Shown piece by piece: positions 50,619 through 61,977 of a stretch of 64,000 nt of DNA. A program made the translations under genes and the position numbers. Source of the DNA: Hemerocallis citrina (taxonomy: Eukaryota > Streptophyta > Magnoliopsida > Asparagales > Asphodelaceae); NCBI GenBank assembly GCA_017893485.1, contig CM030363.1:112587073-112651072 (forward strand), read 5' to 3'. How positions within the stretch are numbered: position 1 is the first letter of the stretch; each line of letters begins with the position of its first letter. The notes below the pieces were generated by a model, which did no database searches, had not been told where the DNA came from, and worked only from the letters and a program-made list of their open reading frames with translations.

Positions 50619-53589
50619 CTCAAACCCTAACCCTAACATCTAAACCCTAGCCGCTAGCCTACTCTCTCTCTCCCTCTCTCCCCTTGGCGGCGCCGTACAC
50701 ACTCGATGCCCAGCCCAGGCAACCCGAGCCCTTCCTCCCGGCCTGCATCTTGACCGAGCACAACCCCTATACTCGATCTCCATCTCCTACCCCATCCAAC
50801 CATACTACTCCCACTCATCCTCTCTCCGATCATCTCACCCCTCTTGGCCGACCAACTCCTAAGCTACAAGCACGTCGCCATTCATGGTTCTCTCTTCTCT
50901 TGCTTTGAGAAGCGTGCCGTGTGTTTGTGGGAATGTTCATGGGTTCGTTGCTCTTGATTTGTGGCTCTCTTGTTCGTGGATTTTCGTTTGTTGCCGGGAA
51001 ATCCGTTCCCGATATTCATGGTGTTCGTTTCATCTCGGTTAAGGCAAGTAACTTGTACTCCAATTCCTTTGTTTGATACAAGTCAAAAATACCACATATA
51101 GTGTAGATGGGTTCTAGAGACAACTCGTGTGTGTTATCTTTGATGGGTTTTGTCTCTATTGTGAAAACTTGACCATAGTTTCCTCACGACACAATATTGA
51201 CATGAATTAACTTAGCTTTGCCCGTTCTTGATTTAAACATGTATGTGAGAGTTCTTGTGACAATTTGGGTATTTGTTGAGAACCATGTGATAGATTTGTT
51301 TTAGATATGTTAATTACCATATATCATGATGTTTGGACACTTGGTAGACTCGATTTCATATTTGTTTGTGTTTGGATCAAGTTTCGTTGAATCCATGTTG
51401 ATTTGGTTTTTGAGGAAATTCTGGGTTTTGTCAATAATCTGTCTTAATCAGTAATTTAGACCAGGTTAGGATCAGTATCTTAATTGTGGTATAAAACATG
51501 AGTTGTAGAGAAATTCGTCTTCTTTCCAACCTCTCCGACCATGCTTGATTTTGTTTTTGTATGTGTGAGATATGACTGTTTTACTACAGAGGTGTATGTC
51601 AATTCCAGATTTCGTTTCTTGTTAATTTTGATGACTAAATCATTTTGATACTTGTGCTACATATATTATTTTGATCCAAAACTTTGGTCGGTATTTCTTT
51701 ATCTAATTAGGGGTTACCCAGAATTTTGGTGGATTTTATTGATGACTTTATATGCCGTTTCATGCTGTTTATAAAAGTTATACTTGCTGTATTTTGCTTG
51801 CTGTTCTGTAAAGAATCGTATTTTCACCCTAATTTCTTCTACTGTATGGAAAATGTTATCAAATATGAAAGTTAGGTTAATTTGTCTATTTTCATCTCCC
51901 ATTGGCGGATTTGGATTTCGTTTCACGACTTGCGAGATATTTCAGTTTACGTACAGCAGTGTTGGGAATTCCAGATTTACCAAACTATCGTTTCCTGGTG
52001 TTTTCTTATTTTTGATGGCTAAACAAATTTTACTGTAATATTATGGAAACTTTATATTCTAATTCTAGACATATAAGCGAATTCCCCAGAATTTTACTGG
52101 ATTTATTTGAGGAGTTTTGATGCTGTTTTTCTGACTGAGAATTCGTTTTGCTAATTTTCTGACTGAACATGTTTTTCTGGATTCAAACCTGTTTTGAACT
52201 ATGATGTTGTGAATTACTATATGACTTATTTATATTCTCTGGATTTGGTTGGGAGTCTGTTTTCCAGATTCTTTGATGGATCCAGATTTGCATTTCTGTA
52301 GCGATGGGATTCACTATTTTTGTACTGTACTGTCTTGCTGTCCTGAATATGAACATACTCTGTTTTGCTCATTTTTATGACTGTATATTATCTATGAATG
52401 TTTATTTGTTTCTCTGAACCTAATACTGATTATATCATGTTAGTTTGACACTATTTCGTACACATTCATTCCTGTTTGATGACCATAATAAAAGTAACCA
52501 CGCCGGGGTTAAGGGAAAGATTTAGTAGTGGAAAATATAGAAATGTGTACTGAGAAGAGGGCCCATGTTCCCTATCTGTTACGTGTTCATGGTTACATGA
52601 TTCACAACTCTGTTATCTGGCCCTGTCTACAATACTTCTTATAGGAAGGTATAGAGAAGAAGAGAACCACTAAATTCTATCTGTCTGTCTGATCTGATTA
52701 TCTGATATCTGTCTGTCTGAACGCTGAGTACACTGCCCTACGGACTCCACTATGAAATCTAAAACGAAACTGTTTATTGTAGCAACCATGTCGTATGGGA
52801 TGCATGAAGTGCTACCTTGATAGTAATCACACAAGACTTATAAGAACATGACATCTGTATTTGTTCATCTGATATCTGTTATCTGATTATCTGTTATATG
52901 TCTGACTATCATCTGACACTACCATCTGTATATCCGTCTGCATACCATCTGACACTTGGCACTTGACACATGTTATCTGTATCTGTTAGTATACCGAACT
53001 ATCTGATTTGTTTTTCTGATTCATGTTAGTTATCACACTTCTGTTGACACACTGTACCATGCTATGTTGTTCTGTTGTTATTTGATATTTGTTATTAGTT
53101 AGTTTTTTCCCCATGTACTTGTATCGTACATTATAAGTGGCCAGTAACTTGCAATTGACGGGTACTGGTTTTCTTTTTCCTTCTCCTGCAAATTATTGAT
53201 TGCAGATCAGGATGGTCGTTTGCCCGATGGTATTGGAGAAATGCAATATTAGTGCTGGACTTCTTTTTTTATTATTATTATCTGTTGCTTTTGAACATTT
53301 GTATTTGAGACTTGGATTTATTTGTATTTGGGCAATGTGACCCAGGATATTATTAACTGTCCAGACTTGATTTATTTGAGATTATATTATATTTTGGATT
53401 TCAAGTAAATTTCTCTTGATCTATTTGATTCAATTGTGCATGATTGGTTGATACTTTTGCTTCCGACTCTGATTATTTTGTGAGTTGTTGTAAAGAATCC
53501 TGAACAGCTTATGGATGATGAAAATCATTCGCTGGGCTTTTGTCGCGTATCCGTATTCCGTATTCTCTTATGGGAAGCGGGGCGTGACA
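50447..53589 (+). repeat. 3' LTR of the chromovirus, 5'-truncated
   Basis: It is homologous to the 5' LTR from about 42790 to 45962. It contains a CT run, (TA)n at 50579-50615 and AAACCCTA words, and ends GGGGCGTGACA. Confidence 0.9.
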
Positions 53590-53594
53590 AAATT

Positions 53595-53821
53595 AGTTGT
53601 GGATAGTAGTAGTGTTGATTAACTAAAGATAAGAGATCAAATAACACACATTGTGGAAACAATGGGGCAAGAGGATATCTATCTAAATAAGAGAAACTGA
53701 TAAAACGACCCGGAGAAATAAGAATTTGACAAATAATAAAATATTTATCAACAAGAGAGGGATGCCTCAAATATTGAAGATAATTGTGTTGAGATTGTTC
53801 ATCTTCAACATTGGAAGATCT
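53595..53821 (-). pseudogene. Plant-transposon-domain ORF, N-terminal part
   Basis: The frame reads EDEQSQHNYLQYLRHPSLVD, LISPGRFISFSYLDRYPL and LLSLVNQHYYYPQLI, leading directly into the 42257 segment once the chromovirus and one AAATT copy are removed. The first seven codons (MPKPKRS) lie at 56992-57012 beyond a solo LTR. Confidence 0.65.
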
Positions 53822-53826
53822 AGTTC

Positions 53827-56800
53827 TGTAACACCCCGAATTCCAAAATACAACTGAATTCGAGTTCCACAGGATCTTTACACTTCTTTCGTACAATTTT
53901 ACAAGGAAATAAAAACTTTTCTTTTATCAGAGTTATATTACACTTGTACATTATCACAGCGGAAGAAACTTTACAATAATTTACATAAAACAACATTTAA
54001 ATCAATCCTGCACAGCATGTATACTTCAATTGTCAAGCATCTTTACACTGCATATAAAACTGCGGGCACGTCAGTTCAATCAACTGACGAAATATTATAC
54101 ATGGCCATCCTCTCTATGCCGGAAACAGTATAATGATTCTCATTTCTTAACAAACCACAAACTTGTCACAAACAAAGCTAAAGGGACTATCCTATTGATG
54201 TCGTGTTGTGAATGTGCACTTAGTCCTTAATGCAATTATTTATATTATATGACACAAATGCGCACTTGTTCAGAGTCTATGCAGCCCATACTACATAGGT
54301 CCGAGGGCAAGCCCTTAATCATTCTTCATCTTGTAGGGTTCAATCCCTCGCCATGACTTAATCTACTACTGTAACTACGGTAAGTATCCTAGATGTTTTC
54401 TGACCTACGAACTCATGTCTAGGTGCCCTGGAGGGAATACCAACACACTGACACATGACTCATCATGCAGGCATCCTGTGGTAATTCAGCTCCTACCATA
54501 GACATGACACCACTCGCAATCGTCAAACACCCCACGAGCGTCGCCACCGGGACGGTACTCTGGAGCAGTATCCACGCCCTATCATGACTCATCATGGGAC
54601 TTCCTGTGAATACTCTCATGCGGCCAATCTAATGGCCCGCATACTTAATGTTTTGCACTTACTTACATCACATCTTCACTATGTATCTAATCCTTAGTTT
54701 AATTGAATCATGAATAAAATCAATCTCTTAGAATGTAGTACCTCCACTATACCGGTCTTATTCATTTAATTTCACATGACCCATCATTGGTCTTCTCATT
54801 TCAAAAATATCATTTCACAATTCTTTCATTGTCGGTATAAGGCTTGGCTATACCCTAATTCTCAATTTCAACTCATAATTACAATGTCGAGCTTTCATAC
54901 TCGTAATATCTTTTCATGATAAATCACAATTCATGTTTCATAAGCATAGAATTCATGTTCATAAAACCTTTCATAACTCATCAGGATATTTCGATTCACT
55001 TCATATACAATTTCATGCAAAAAGACGAATAACGTTCACCTTTCTAATTTGTCAGATTCAATCTTCATTCTTTCCATTATCAAAACTCTTTTTAAAGTTC
55101 TTTCAAACAGCATATTTATTTTTTATTCCGAGGCAATTTAAAATTCTGAGAAGTCAAAATAGTCTGGACAGTCGACTCTTGGAGCATAGTCAGTCGACTA
55201 TTCAGCAAAAGATTAAAAGACTCAAGAAAAATGGTCGGGACAGTCGACTGTTAACTTAGCCAGTCAGCTGTTCTGCAAAGATTTAAAAACTCAAAAATAA
55301 AAGATCAGGGCAGTCGACTGTTACATTTATGATCGGTCGACTGGTCAGCAAAAGATTAAAAGCTCGAAAAATAAATACTCAGAGCAGTCGACTGTTTTAG
55401 CCTAACGGTCGACTGACGCTGCTAGGTTTTTCAAATTCCCAAAATATTTTTTTGTTCTTTCTCTTTTCTTTTGAAAACAAAAATTTCCAGAATTAAAATA
55501 CATTCAATTCTACAGTAACCAGTATTTTTAAAGTTATTTCCCCCCTCCTTTAAAGCATGTATTTAGCCTTAGATTGCATATTATGAACACTATGTCGACA
55601 CTTGAAAAACTATTATATAATTGGTCATAAATAAAGATGATTTCTCCCACAAAATTCGCTACTATGATGTTTGCTTACTCATTGACAACTAGGATATTTT
55701 GAGAGCACAAAATCAACTTTACGAGTGAGTAACTTCCATTTTCACTAATTAATCTACACACGATGCATTCGATTATTATGCAAAAGAACATTCTTTTTCA
55801 TTTATTCAAATCATTCACATGATAAATATCGCAATAGGGAATCACATTACATCTATTAACAATCAATTTAATCAATTCAACTTTAACACACTATTCTACT
55901 CTAGCAATTTTAATCAATAAGCATAGTTCAATTTCTTACTAGCGAATTTCACACAAAACATAATTAGCATGCATTCTAATGTTTATAACAATGAGAAACA
56001 TACACTTTTACTCCTAGTTAATAACTCTAGTAATCAATCAACACACATTTACTAATTAACAATTCTCTTCTAGTTAGGCAAGCATGCATTTCATTTCAAC
56101 TAGTAACTTATAATAACAATTCAATTTCATTCCCTAGCATGATTTCTACTCTAGAAGTCATGAGAAACACCCACCTCTTGAAGAAAACCCAATTAAGAAA
56201 AATTCCCTAGAGCCTCCTAGATTGCGAGCGAGTGCCTTCTCCTCCTAGATTGCAATGCACTCCTCCTCCTTGCTCCTTGCCAAAAACCGAGAGCACCTCC
56301 TTGTAGCGATAGCCGGCCTCCAATGGGGAACACAACACAACTCACACACTAATATGTATATATCTCCTATATAATGGTTTCTCTTCTTTCAATGGATTAC
56401 TAGTGTAGAATACAAGTATGAAGGGGGGTATTTATACTAATTTTAGAATAGAATGGAGGGCTAGGATTCAATGGATGGTTATAGAATGGAGGGCTAGGAT
56501 AGGAGTGGAAGTTATAGCAACCATCCACACACAAATAAACTACCCATGCACACAAACCCACACTCCCCATCTCTCCAAGCACAATCCGGCCTCACTTAGT
56601 GTGCATTGCACACTACGTGCATTGCACGTGCCAACTAGTACCCCTATTTAGAAGTTTGTACCATTTAATTAATCAAAATATTCACTATTTGTCTCTACAT
56701 GACAAGTGTGACCATTTAATTGATTTATTAAATTGCTGGGCTTCACAATTAGTGAGCTTAGGCTCGTGGGCCAAGACAACCAAATTAATAATTAATTAAG

Positions 56801-56991
56801 GTGGGCTAAAACAAATAATTAGTGTTTTAGGCTTTTAGAAATATGCTTTTAGAAAAATAAAGGAAAATAATTGTTCATACTAAAATGAGATCTTATATAA
56901 AATAAATAAATAATATACACATAAAATTTGCACGTGCACAACACGTGAAAAAAATAATATTTTTATTAAAATGAAAGTTTAGGGTATTACA
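53827..56991 (-). mobile_element. Solo LTR of a Gypsy element (3.2 kb)
   Basis: + strand ends are TGTAACACCCCGAATTCC and TTTAGGGTATTACA. The flanks are AGTTC (53822-53826) and ACTTC (56992-56996), 4 of 5 matching. It is inserted between codons of the plant-transposon-domain ORF, which reads through in frame when it is removed. It is the same family as 2650-5493. A TATAAATACCCCC box (minus) lies near 56430. Four AGTCGAC-type pairs lie at 55170-55413. Confidence 0.83.
55170..55413. repeat. Four paired AGTCGAC boxes in the second solo LTR
   Basis: Box starts are 55170/55192, 55242/55262, 55312/55335 and 55386/55407, giving spacings of 22, 20, 23 and 21. Units are separated by CAGCAAAAGATTAAAA-like sequence, so here the pairs sit in a loose tandem of about 70 bp. 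Confidence 0.85.
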
Positions 56992-57294
56992 ACTTCTTTT
57001 AGGCTTAGGCATTATGAAAACTTAGAACACTTTAAAAGAGAGGAGAAAAAGAGGACTACCCGAAACAAGGAATGACAAAAAAAAACACAAGACTCCAAAG
57101 AGGAGGACTACTGAATCGATATTAAAATGAAAGTTTAGGGTATTACAACACTCTCTCCATAGAATAGTTCCGTCCCCGGAACTACAATTAAAGAGTTAGA
57201 AACAAAACATAATAAGAAAATACAATCAAGCAAAAATCTCAGGATGATCCTTCATCATCCTCACCTCAGATTCCCAAGTAGCCTCTTCAACTAA

Positions 57295-57543
57295 CTAGTT
57301 TCTCCAGACTACCTTGACCATTGGTATCGTCTTATTCCTCATGACTTTCACCCGACGATCAACAATCTCAACTGGGAGCTCAATGTAACTCAGATCCAAC
57401 TGCAAACCTTCTGGCACTTCGGGCAAATGATGACTTGGATCTGGAATGTAACCTCTCAGCATAGCCACATGAAAGACATTGTGCACCTGAGACAACTCTT
57501 CCGGTAACTCAAGCCGGTAAGTAGTTTTCCCGATCCTTTTCAA
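57295..57543 (-). pseudogene. Chromovirus integrase C-terminal segment
   Basis: The ORF reads IGKTTYRLELPEELSQVHNV, FHVAMLRGYIPDPSHHLPEV and VKVMRNKTIPMVKVVWRN, the conserved stretch between the integrase C-terminus and the chromodomain-like region of Del/Tekay elements. It overlaps the end of the preceding ORF by a few bases in another frame. Confidence 0.85.
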
Positions 57544-58598
57544 TACTTATACGGGCCTATGAACCTCGGGGCTAACTTTCGACTCTTGCCAAATCGGATC
57601 ACGCCTTTGCTGGGCGATACCTTCAGAAAGACAAAGTCACCAACCTCAAACTCAAGGTCCCTTCTCCGGTTGTGAGCATAGATCTTCTGCCTACTCTGAG
57701 CATCCACTAACCTCTTCCTGATCAGATCAATCTTTTCTGAGGTCTGCTGCACAATCTCAGGCCCAAACATCTGACGTTCCCCTACTTCAAACCAACAAAT
57801 AGGCGTCCTGCACTTTCTGCCATACAGAGCTTCGTACGGCGCCATCCCAATGCTGGTTTGAAAACTGTTGTTGTAGGCAAACTCCACCAAAGGTAAATGC
57901 CTTTCCCAACTGCCTCCAAAGTCTAGTACACAACACCGAAGCGTATCCTCAAGAATACGGTTGACTCTCTCAGTTTGCCCATCGGTCTGGGGATGAAAAG
58001 CAGTGCTAAAATCTGTCTTGGTACCCAAAACTGTCTGAAGACTCTTCCAGAAATGCAAAGTAAACCACGCATCTCGATCAGACACAATGGTCAACGGAAC
58101 ACCATGAAGCCTGGCGATCTTACCAACATACATCTCAGCTAATCTGTCCATCGATGAAGTGAGTTTCATCGCCAAGAAGTGAGCGGACTTGGTTAGTCGA
58201 TTGACTATGACCTAAATCGCATCATTGCGTTTAGGACTCTTAGGCAAACCCGTGATGAAATCTATACTGATGTTATCCCATTTCCATTCCGGAATAAGTA
58301 ACGGTTGCAATAGACCTCCGGGTTTCTGATTCTCGGCTTTGACTTGTTGACAAATCTCACACCTCGACACAGATTCAGCCACATCCCGCTTCAAACCTGA
58401 CTACCAGAAATACTGTTTAATGTCCATATACATCTTGGTACTCCCGGGATGAACAGACAAAAAAGTAGCATGTGCCTCCAAAAGAATATTTTCTTTCAAG
58501 TCCGACTGATTCGGAACACACAACCTCTCTCCAAACCACAGTACTTCATCCCTGATTTGAAATTCGGGCAACTTGCCAGCACCAACCTGCTCCATCAT
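57540..58598 (-). pseudogene. Chromovirus integrase
   Basis: Three segments: SVHPGSTKMYMDIKQYFW (HHCC start, 58401-58598), [20 protein letters not shown] with [20 protein letters not shown] (58212-58394), and the core [60 protein letters not shown] (57540-58175). The D, D and E regions are present. Single stops separate the pieces. Confidence 0.88.
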
Positions 58599-59202
58599 CT
58601 TCTGAATCTCTGCATCTTCCTTCTAACTTGCAATAATCCTTCCATTCAGCGTTGGTTGAAGCCTCAACTGAGCTAAAGATGATCCCAAGCCTTGCAGAAC
58701 AACTTCGATACCAACCCGATCCAACTCCTCTGCCAGCTGCCTTTGAGTTGTAATCAAACTCGCCAGACTGTTCTTGCGGCTAAGTGCATCAGCAACAACA
58801 TTAGCCTTCCCCGGATGATACTTAATCTCTGGACAAATGTCCTCAAGTACCTCCGGCCATCTCCTTTGCCTCAGGTTCAGATCCTTCTACTGATAGATGT
58901 ACTTTAAGCTTTTATGGTATGTATACATGTTTAGCTTCTCGCCATACACATAATGTCTTCATTGCTTCAAGGCGAAGATAATCGCAGCCAATTCCAGATC
59001 ATGAGTCGGATAATTCTTCTCATGCGGTCTTAGTTGCCTAGACCCATAAGCAATTACTTTTCCTTCTTGCATTAAGACACACCTAAGCATACGATGTGAA
59101 GCATCACTGTAGACATCATACTCAACACCTGTCCTAGGCAAAGCCAAAATCGGTGCAATAGTCAGCCTCTCTTTCAACTCCTGAAAGCTTGCCTCGCACT
59201 GC
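58599..59202 (-). pseudogene. Chromovirus RNase H remnant
   Basis: The ORF at 58959-59177 reads [40 protein letters not shown] and [10 protein letters not shown], Gypsy RNase H. It then degrades toward 58600. It is truncated at 59202 by the LTR of the next element. Confidence 0.85.
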
Positions 59203-60806
59203 TGTTGTGAAATCTAGTTACCTAAATAAATAGATAAAACTAGACACAAATTATAAAAACCTCGCAAGTGCACGAATCGTTTGAAGAAGCGTAGCGACAA
59301 GCAAGGGTCGATCCCACAGAGATTGTAGATTTCAACTTACTAATCAATAAAACCTAAGAAAATACCAATCATAAAGTTTTGTTCTAAAAGTCTAAAAGAA
59401 ATGAAAAGATTAAAACTAAATTAAGAAGTGTCACGATTTGAGTCACTAATATCTATTTAAGTAGTTGGGCATTGATTTCCACCTATAGTCAGTAATGCGA
59501 AGTTATCCACTACTCTTGTTACTCATGTTTGTTCCCTTCAAGGGCATGGTATCTACTCCTTAAAGTACTGTTTCCCTAAGCCAAGAATTAGGCATGGTAT
59601 CTACTCTAATTCGTTTCTTTCATCAAGTGTTTAGCATGGTATCTACTAAGTTGTACTTGAAGAAAACATAAGATCAGTGGAAACGAACAAACACTCAAGG
59701 TTCTAGAAATTGGTATCAGATCTAGATCCCTTAAGTTGATTAAACCAAGAACCCCTAGAGATTCCCTTGTTACAAGTTATGAACACGAGATACGGGTCGT
59801 CTCAATATGCTCACATAACAGATTCAGATCTATAATACACAAACTTATAATCCCAGGTTCGGATCAGTCGACTGGCTGTCACTTCAGTCGACTGCAGTCT
59901 ACTGGCTGTCACTTCAGTCGACTGCCCTAGGTTTCTAAACTAGTTTGATTACTATAAATCTATTCCAATACTCTCAGATTTAATCAATAAGCAATAAAGT
60001 AGCACTTAGAAAAATATAAGCATCACATGACTACGGTTTCAATCTACCCAACTATTAAATTAGTTGCACATAATACAACCTTTATTGATTAATATAATAG
60101 AGTTCATGACTACAATGAAAATAAAGAGAAGAATAGAAGAACACTGATTTGTATGATATTGATCTTGAGCCCAATTAGCAATCGTCTTCCTTCTTTGATG
60201 CTAGCTATTGATGGCCTTTCTTGGTCGGTCCAGCCGTCTTTAGATATTCCCAGCATAGCGCATCCCCTGCATTTTGGTTGGTATTTATAGAACATGGCTA
60301 GAGATTTAGGGTTTTTACCCTTTTGCATAAACGCCCTCTTCTTTTATTTATTTCTTTCCTTATCTGATTGGCGATATATATATCTTTCTCTTTTCTTCTT
60401 TCTTTCCGTATCTGCTTTGATTTGTATTTGGATTTGGATGAATCTTTAATTATCTTATCTGTTGACTCTGCCACCGATCAGTCGACTGGTGTTGGATATA
60501 AGTTGACTGTGTCGAGACTTCAGTGGGTTCATGATTCATCAGCCCAGTCGACTGTTGTTGGAAGAGTCGACTGTGCCGAGCAGCTTCAGCTTCTCTGTTC
60601 AGTCGCCTGTTGGCATACTCAGTCGACTGATTTCTTCAGTTCCTTATGTATCATCCTTAAAATCCTGAATCTGCTTCATTTCATACTTTTATGCTGTTTC
60701 CTGTGGAAAAGAGAAAAAGGAGAGTAAAATACCATATATAGAGCATTTAAATGTCTGATTGCACTAAAGTTATTGCTCTAAAATGTGAATAATATTGTGT
60801 TCATCA
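59203..60806 (-). repeat. 3' LTR of the Athila-type element
   Basis: The minus sense starts TGATGAACAC and ends TTTCACAACA, 1604 bp. The TATAAATACC box is near 60283. Boxes lie at 59866/59886/59896/59916 (spacings 20, 10, 20), 60480/60501, 60546/60565 and 60601/60621. Confidence 0.87.
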
Positions 60807-61347
60807 AATACCCCCAAACTTAGATTTTGCTTGTCCTCAAGCAAAGAGTGAATTTATGAACAAGGGAATAGTAATAATAGACTCAACTATCAGACCAAGA
60901 ATTCTCATGAGCATCAAAGTAAAAAGTATAAACAATTTCAGATGAAGTAAAACTAAGTATACCCACTTTCTCCAGTGCAATTGTTTAGTCATAATCTCCC
61001 AACCCAATCATATTTGTCATGCCATTAATGTAGTGATAGTATGCGATTACTCAATCTGTGATTATCCCTTTCCTCTACTACAAACCGAGTAGCAAACTAG
61101 AGGGTTTTTTTTTTTTTTTTTAATTTTTTTTTAATTTTTTATAGTCTCTTCTCTAAAGTGGTCACTTGCCTTTTGACGCGAATGCAAAACATTTGTGATG
61201 AATCCACCCGGTTACTCAACAAGTCACAAACTTTAAAGTGCTTTGCATACTCATATTTCAAGTTGCCGTTTGACGTAAAGGTAAACATTGGTGATGAATA
61301 CCCCTAGTTACTAAGCACTCAAAACATTGGAGTATATTGACTTTATT

Positions 61348-61381
<34 letters not shown>

Positions 61382-61977
61382 ATTTTTTTTCTTTTTTTAT
61401 CACTCTATTTACTTAAACTCAATTTAGGACTAGATCTAAAGGAATAATCACCAGAAAAAGGTATCACATTTGTTTATTATGTATAATCGCATGACTTATA
61501 TAACTTTGCAGGGAACTATGAAACTCAACAATCCTAAAGTAAATAAGTATCCTTCTTCTTACTTTATAAGAAATTGTTTATCCTAAAAAAAATTCAAAAG
61601 ACTCTATATAACTAAATACCCCTAATACCCCCAAACTTAGATGGAACATTGTCCTCAATGTTCGCACAAAAATTTAAAATAAATAAATAGGCATGTGTTA
61701 CCATCTAGTAAGGAGAGTAAAAATAACTAAAGGAAAATAATAATGATTAACTGAAAGAAAATAAAGGGAAAGTATAAATACTCCCCTGAAAAATTGGGTT
61801 GCCTCCCAATAAGCGCTGTGTTTCTTGTCTATAGCTAGACTTGATGAGTTGTGCCATGTATTGAATGACTCGTGGCTCACAACTCATCTTATTATAAGGT
61901 TTCCCCCCTCTGCCCATTCACCTAGAACGTTTGATTTTTTCGTCAATGCTCCATGTGGGGGAAACCTTTGTAACATG
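60807..61977 (-). other. Non-coding 3' region of the Athila-type element
   Basis: The purine tract lies at 60821-60807 on the minus strand. A second purine-tract-like AAGTTTGGGGGTATT occurs near 61633-61619. Both are followed on the + strand by TTGTCCTCAA-like words. An (AT)n run lies at 61350-61378. No gene. Confidence 0.7.

Larger units (their letters stand above)
42263..53589 (+). mobile_element. Del/Tekay-type Gypsy chromovirus, nearly complete, + strand
   Basis: Perfect AAATT duplications lie at 42258-42262 and 53590-53594. The 5' LTR is 3.7 kb. An initiator-Met primer site is followed by gag, protease, RT, RNase H and integrase in Gypsy order. An internal deletion fuses integrase at about 50445 to a point inside the 3' LTR, removing the chromodomain, purine tract and the first 500 or so bases of that LTR. 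Confidence 0.92.
39731..57119 (-). mobile_element. LTR element encoding only a plant-transposon-domain protein, split by other elements
   Basis: In the minus sense it has about 107 bp of leader, an ORF from 57012 to 41428 interrupted by a solo LTR and a chromovirus, a purine tract (41092-41072, with AAAAAGGGGGAGA) and a 1.34-kb LTR (41071-39731). Without insertions it is about 2.9 kb. No gag or pol and no second LTR were found, so the 5' end is truncated or the element is a non-autonomous derivative. Confidence 0.65.
57120..59202 (-). mobile_element. Minus-strand chromovirus, 3' half, cut by an Athila-type element
   Basis: It starts at an RNase H region at 59177 and runs through integrase and chromodomain-side sequence to a purine tract (about 57160-57147) and the first 27 bases of its LTR (57146-57120, TGTAATACCCTAAAC). 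Those 27 bases are identical to the start of the solo LTR ending at 56991. The rest of its 5' part should lie beyond the Athila-type insertion, outside the window. Confidence 0.82.

Noticed and set aside
56595..56640. ACGTGCATTGCACGT hairpin followed by CTAGT
   Set aside because: It lies inside a solo LTR with continuous homology to the family; no 5' Helitron end seen.
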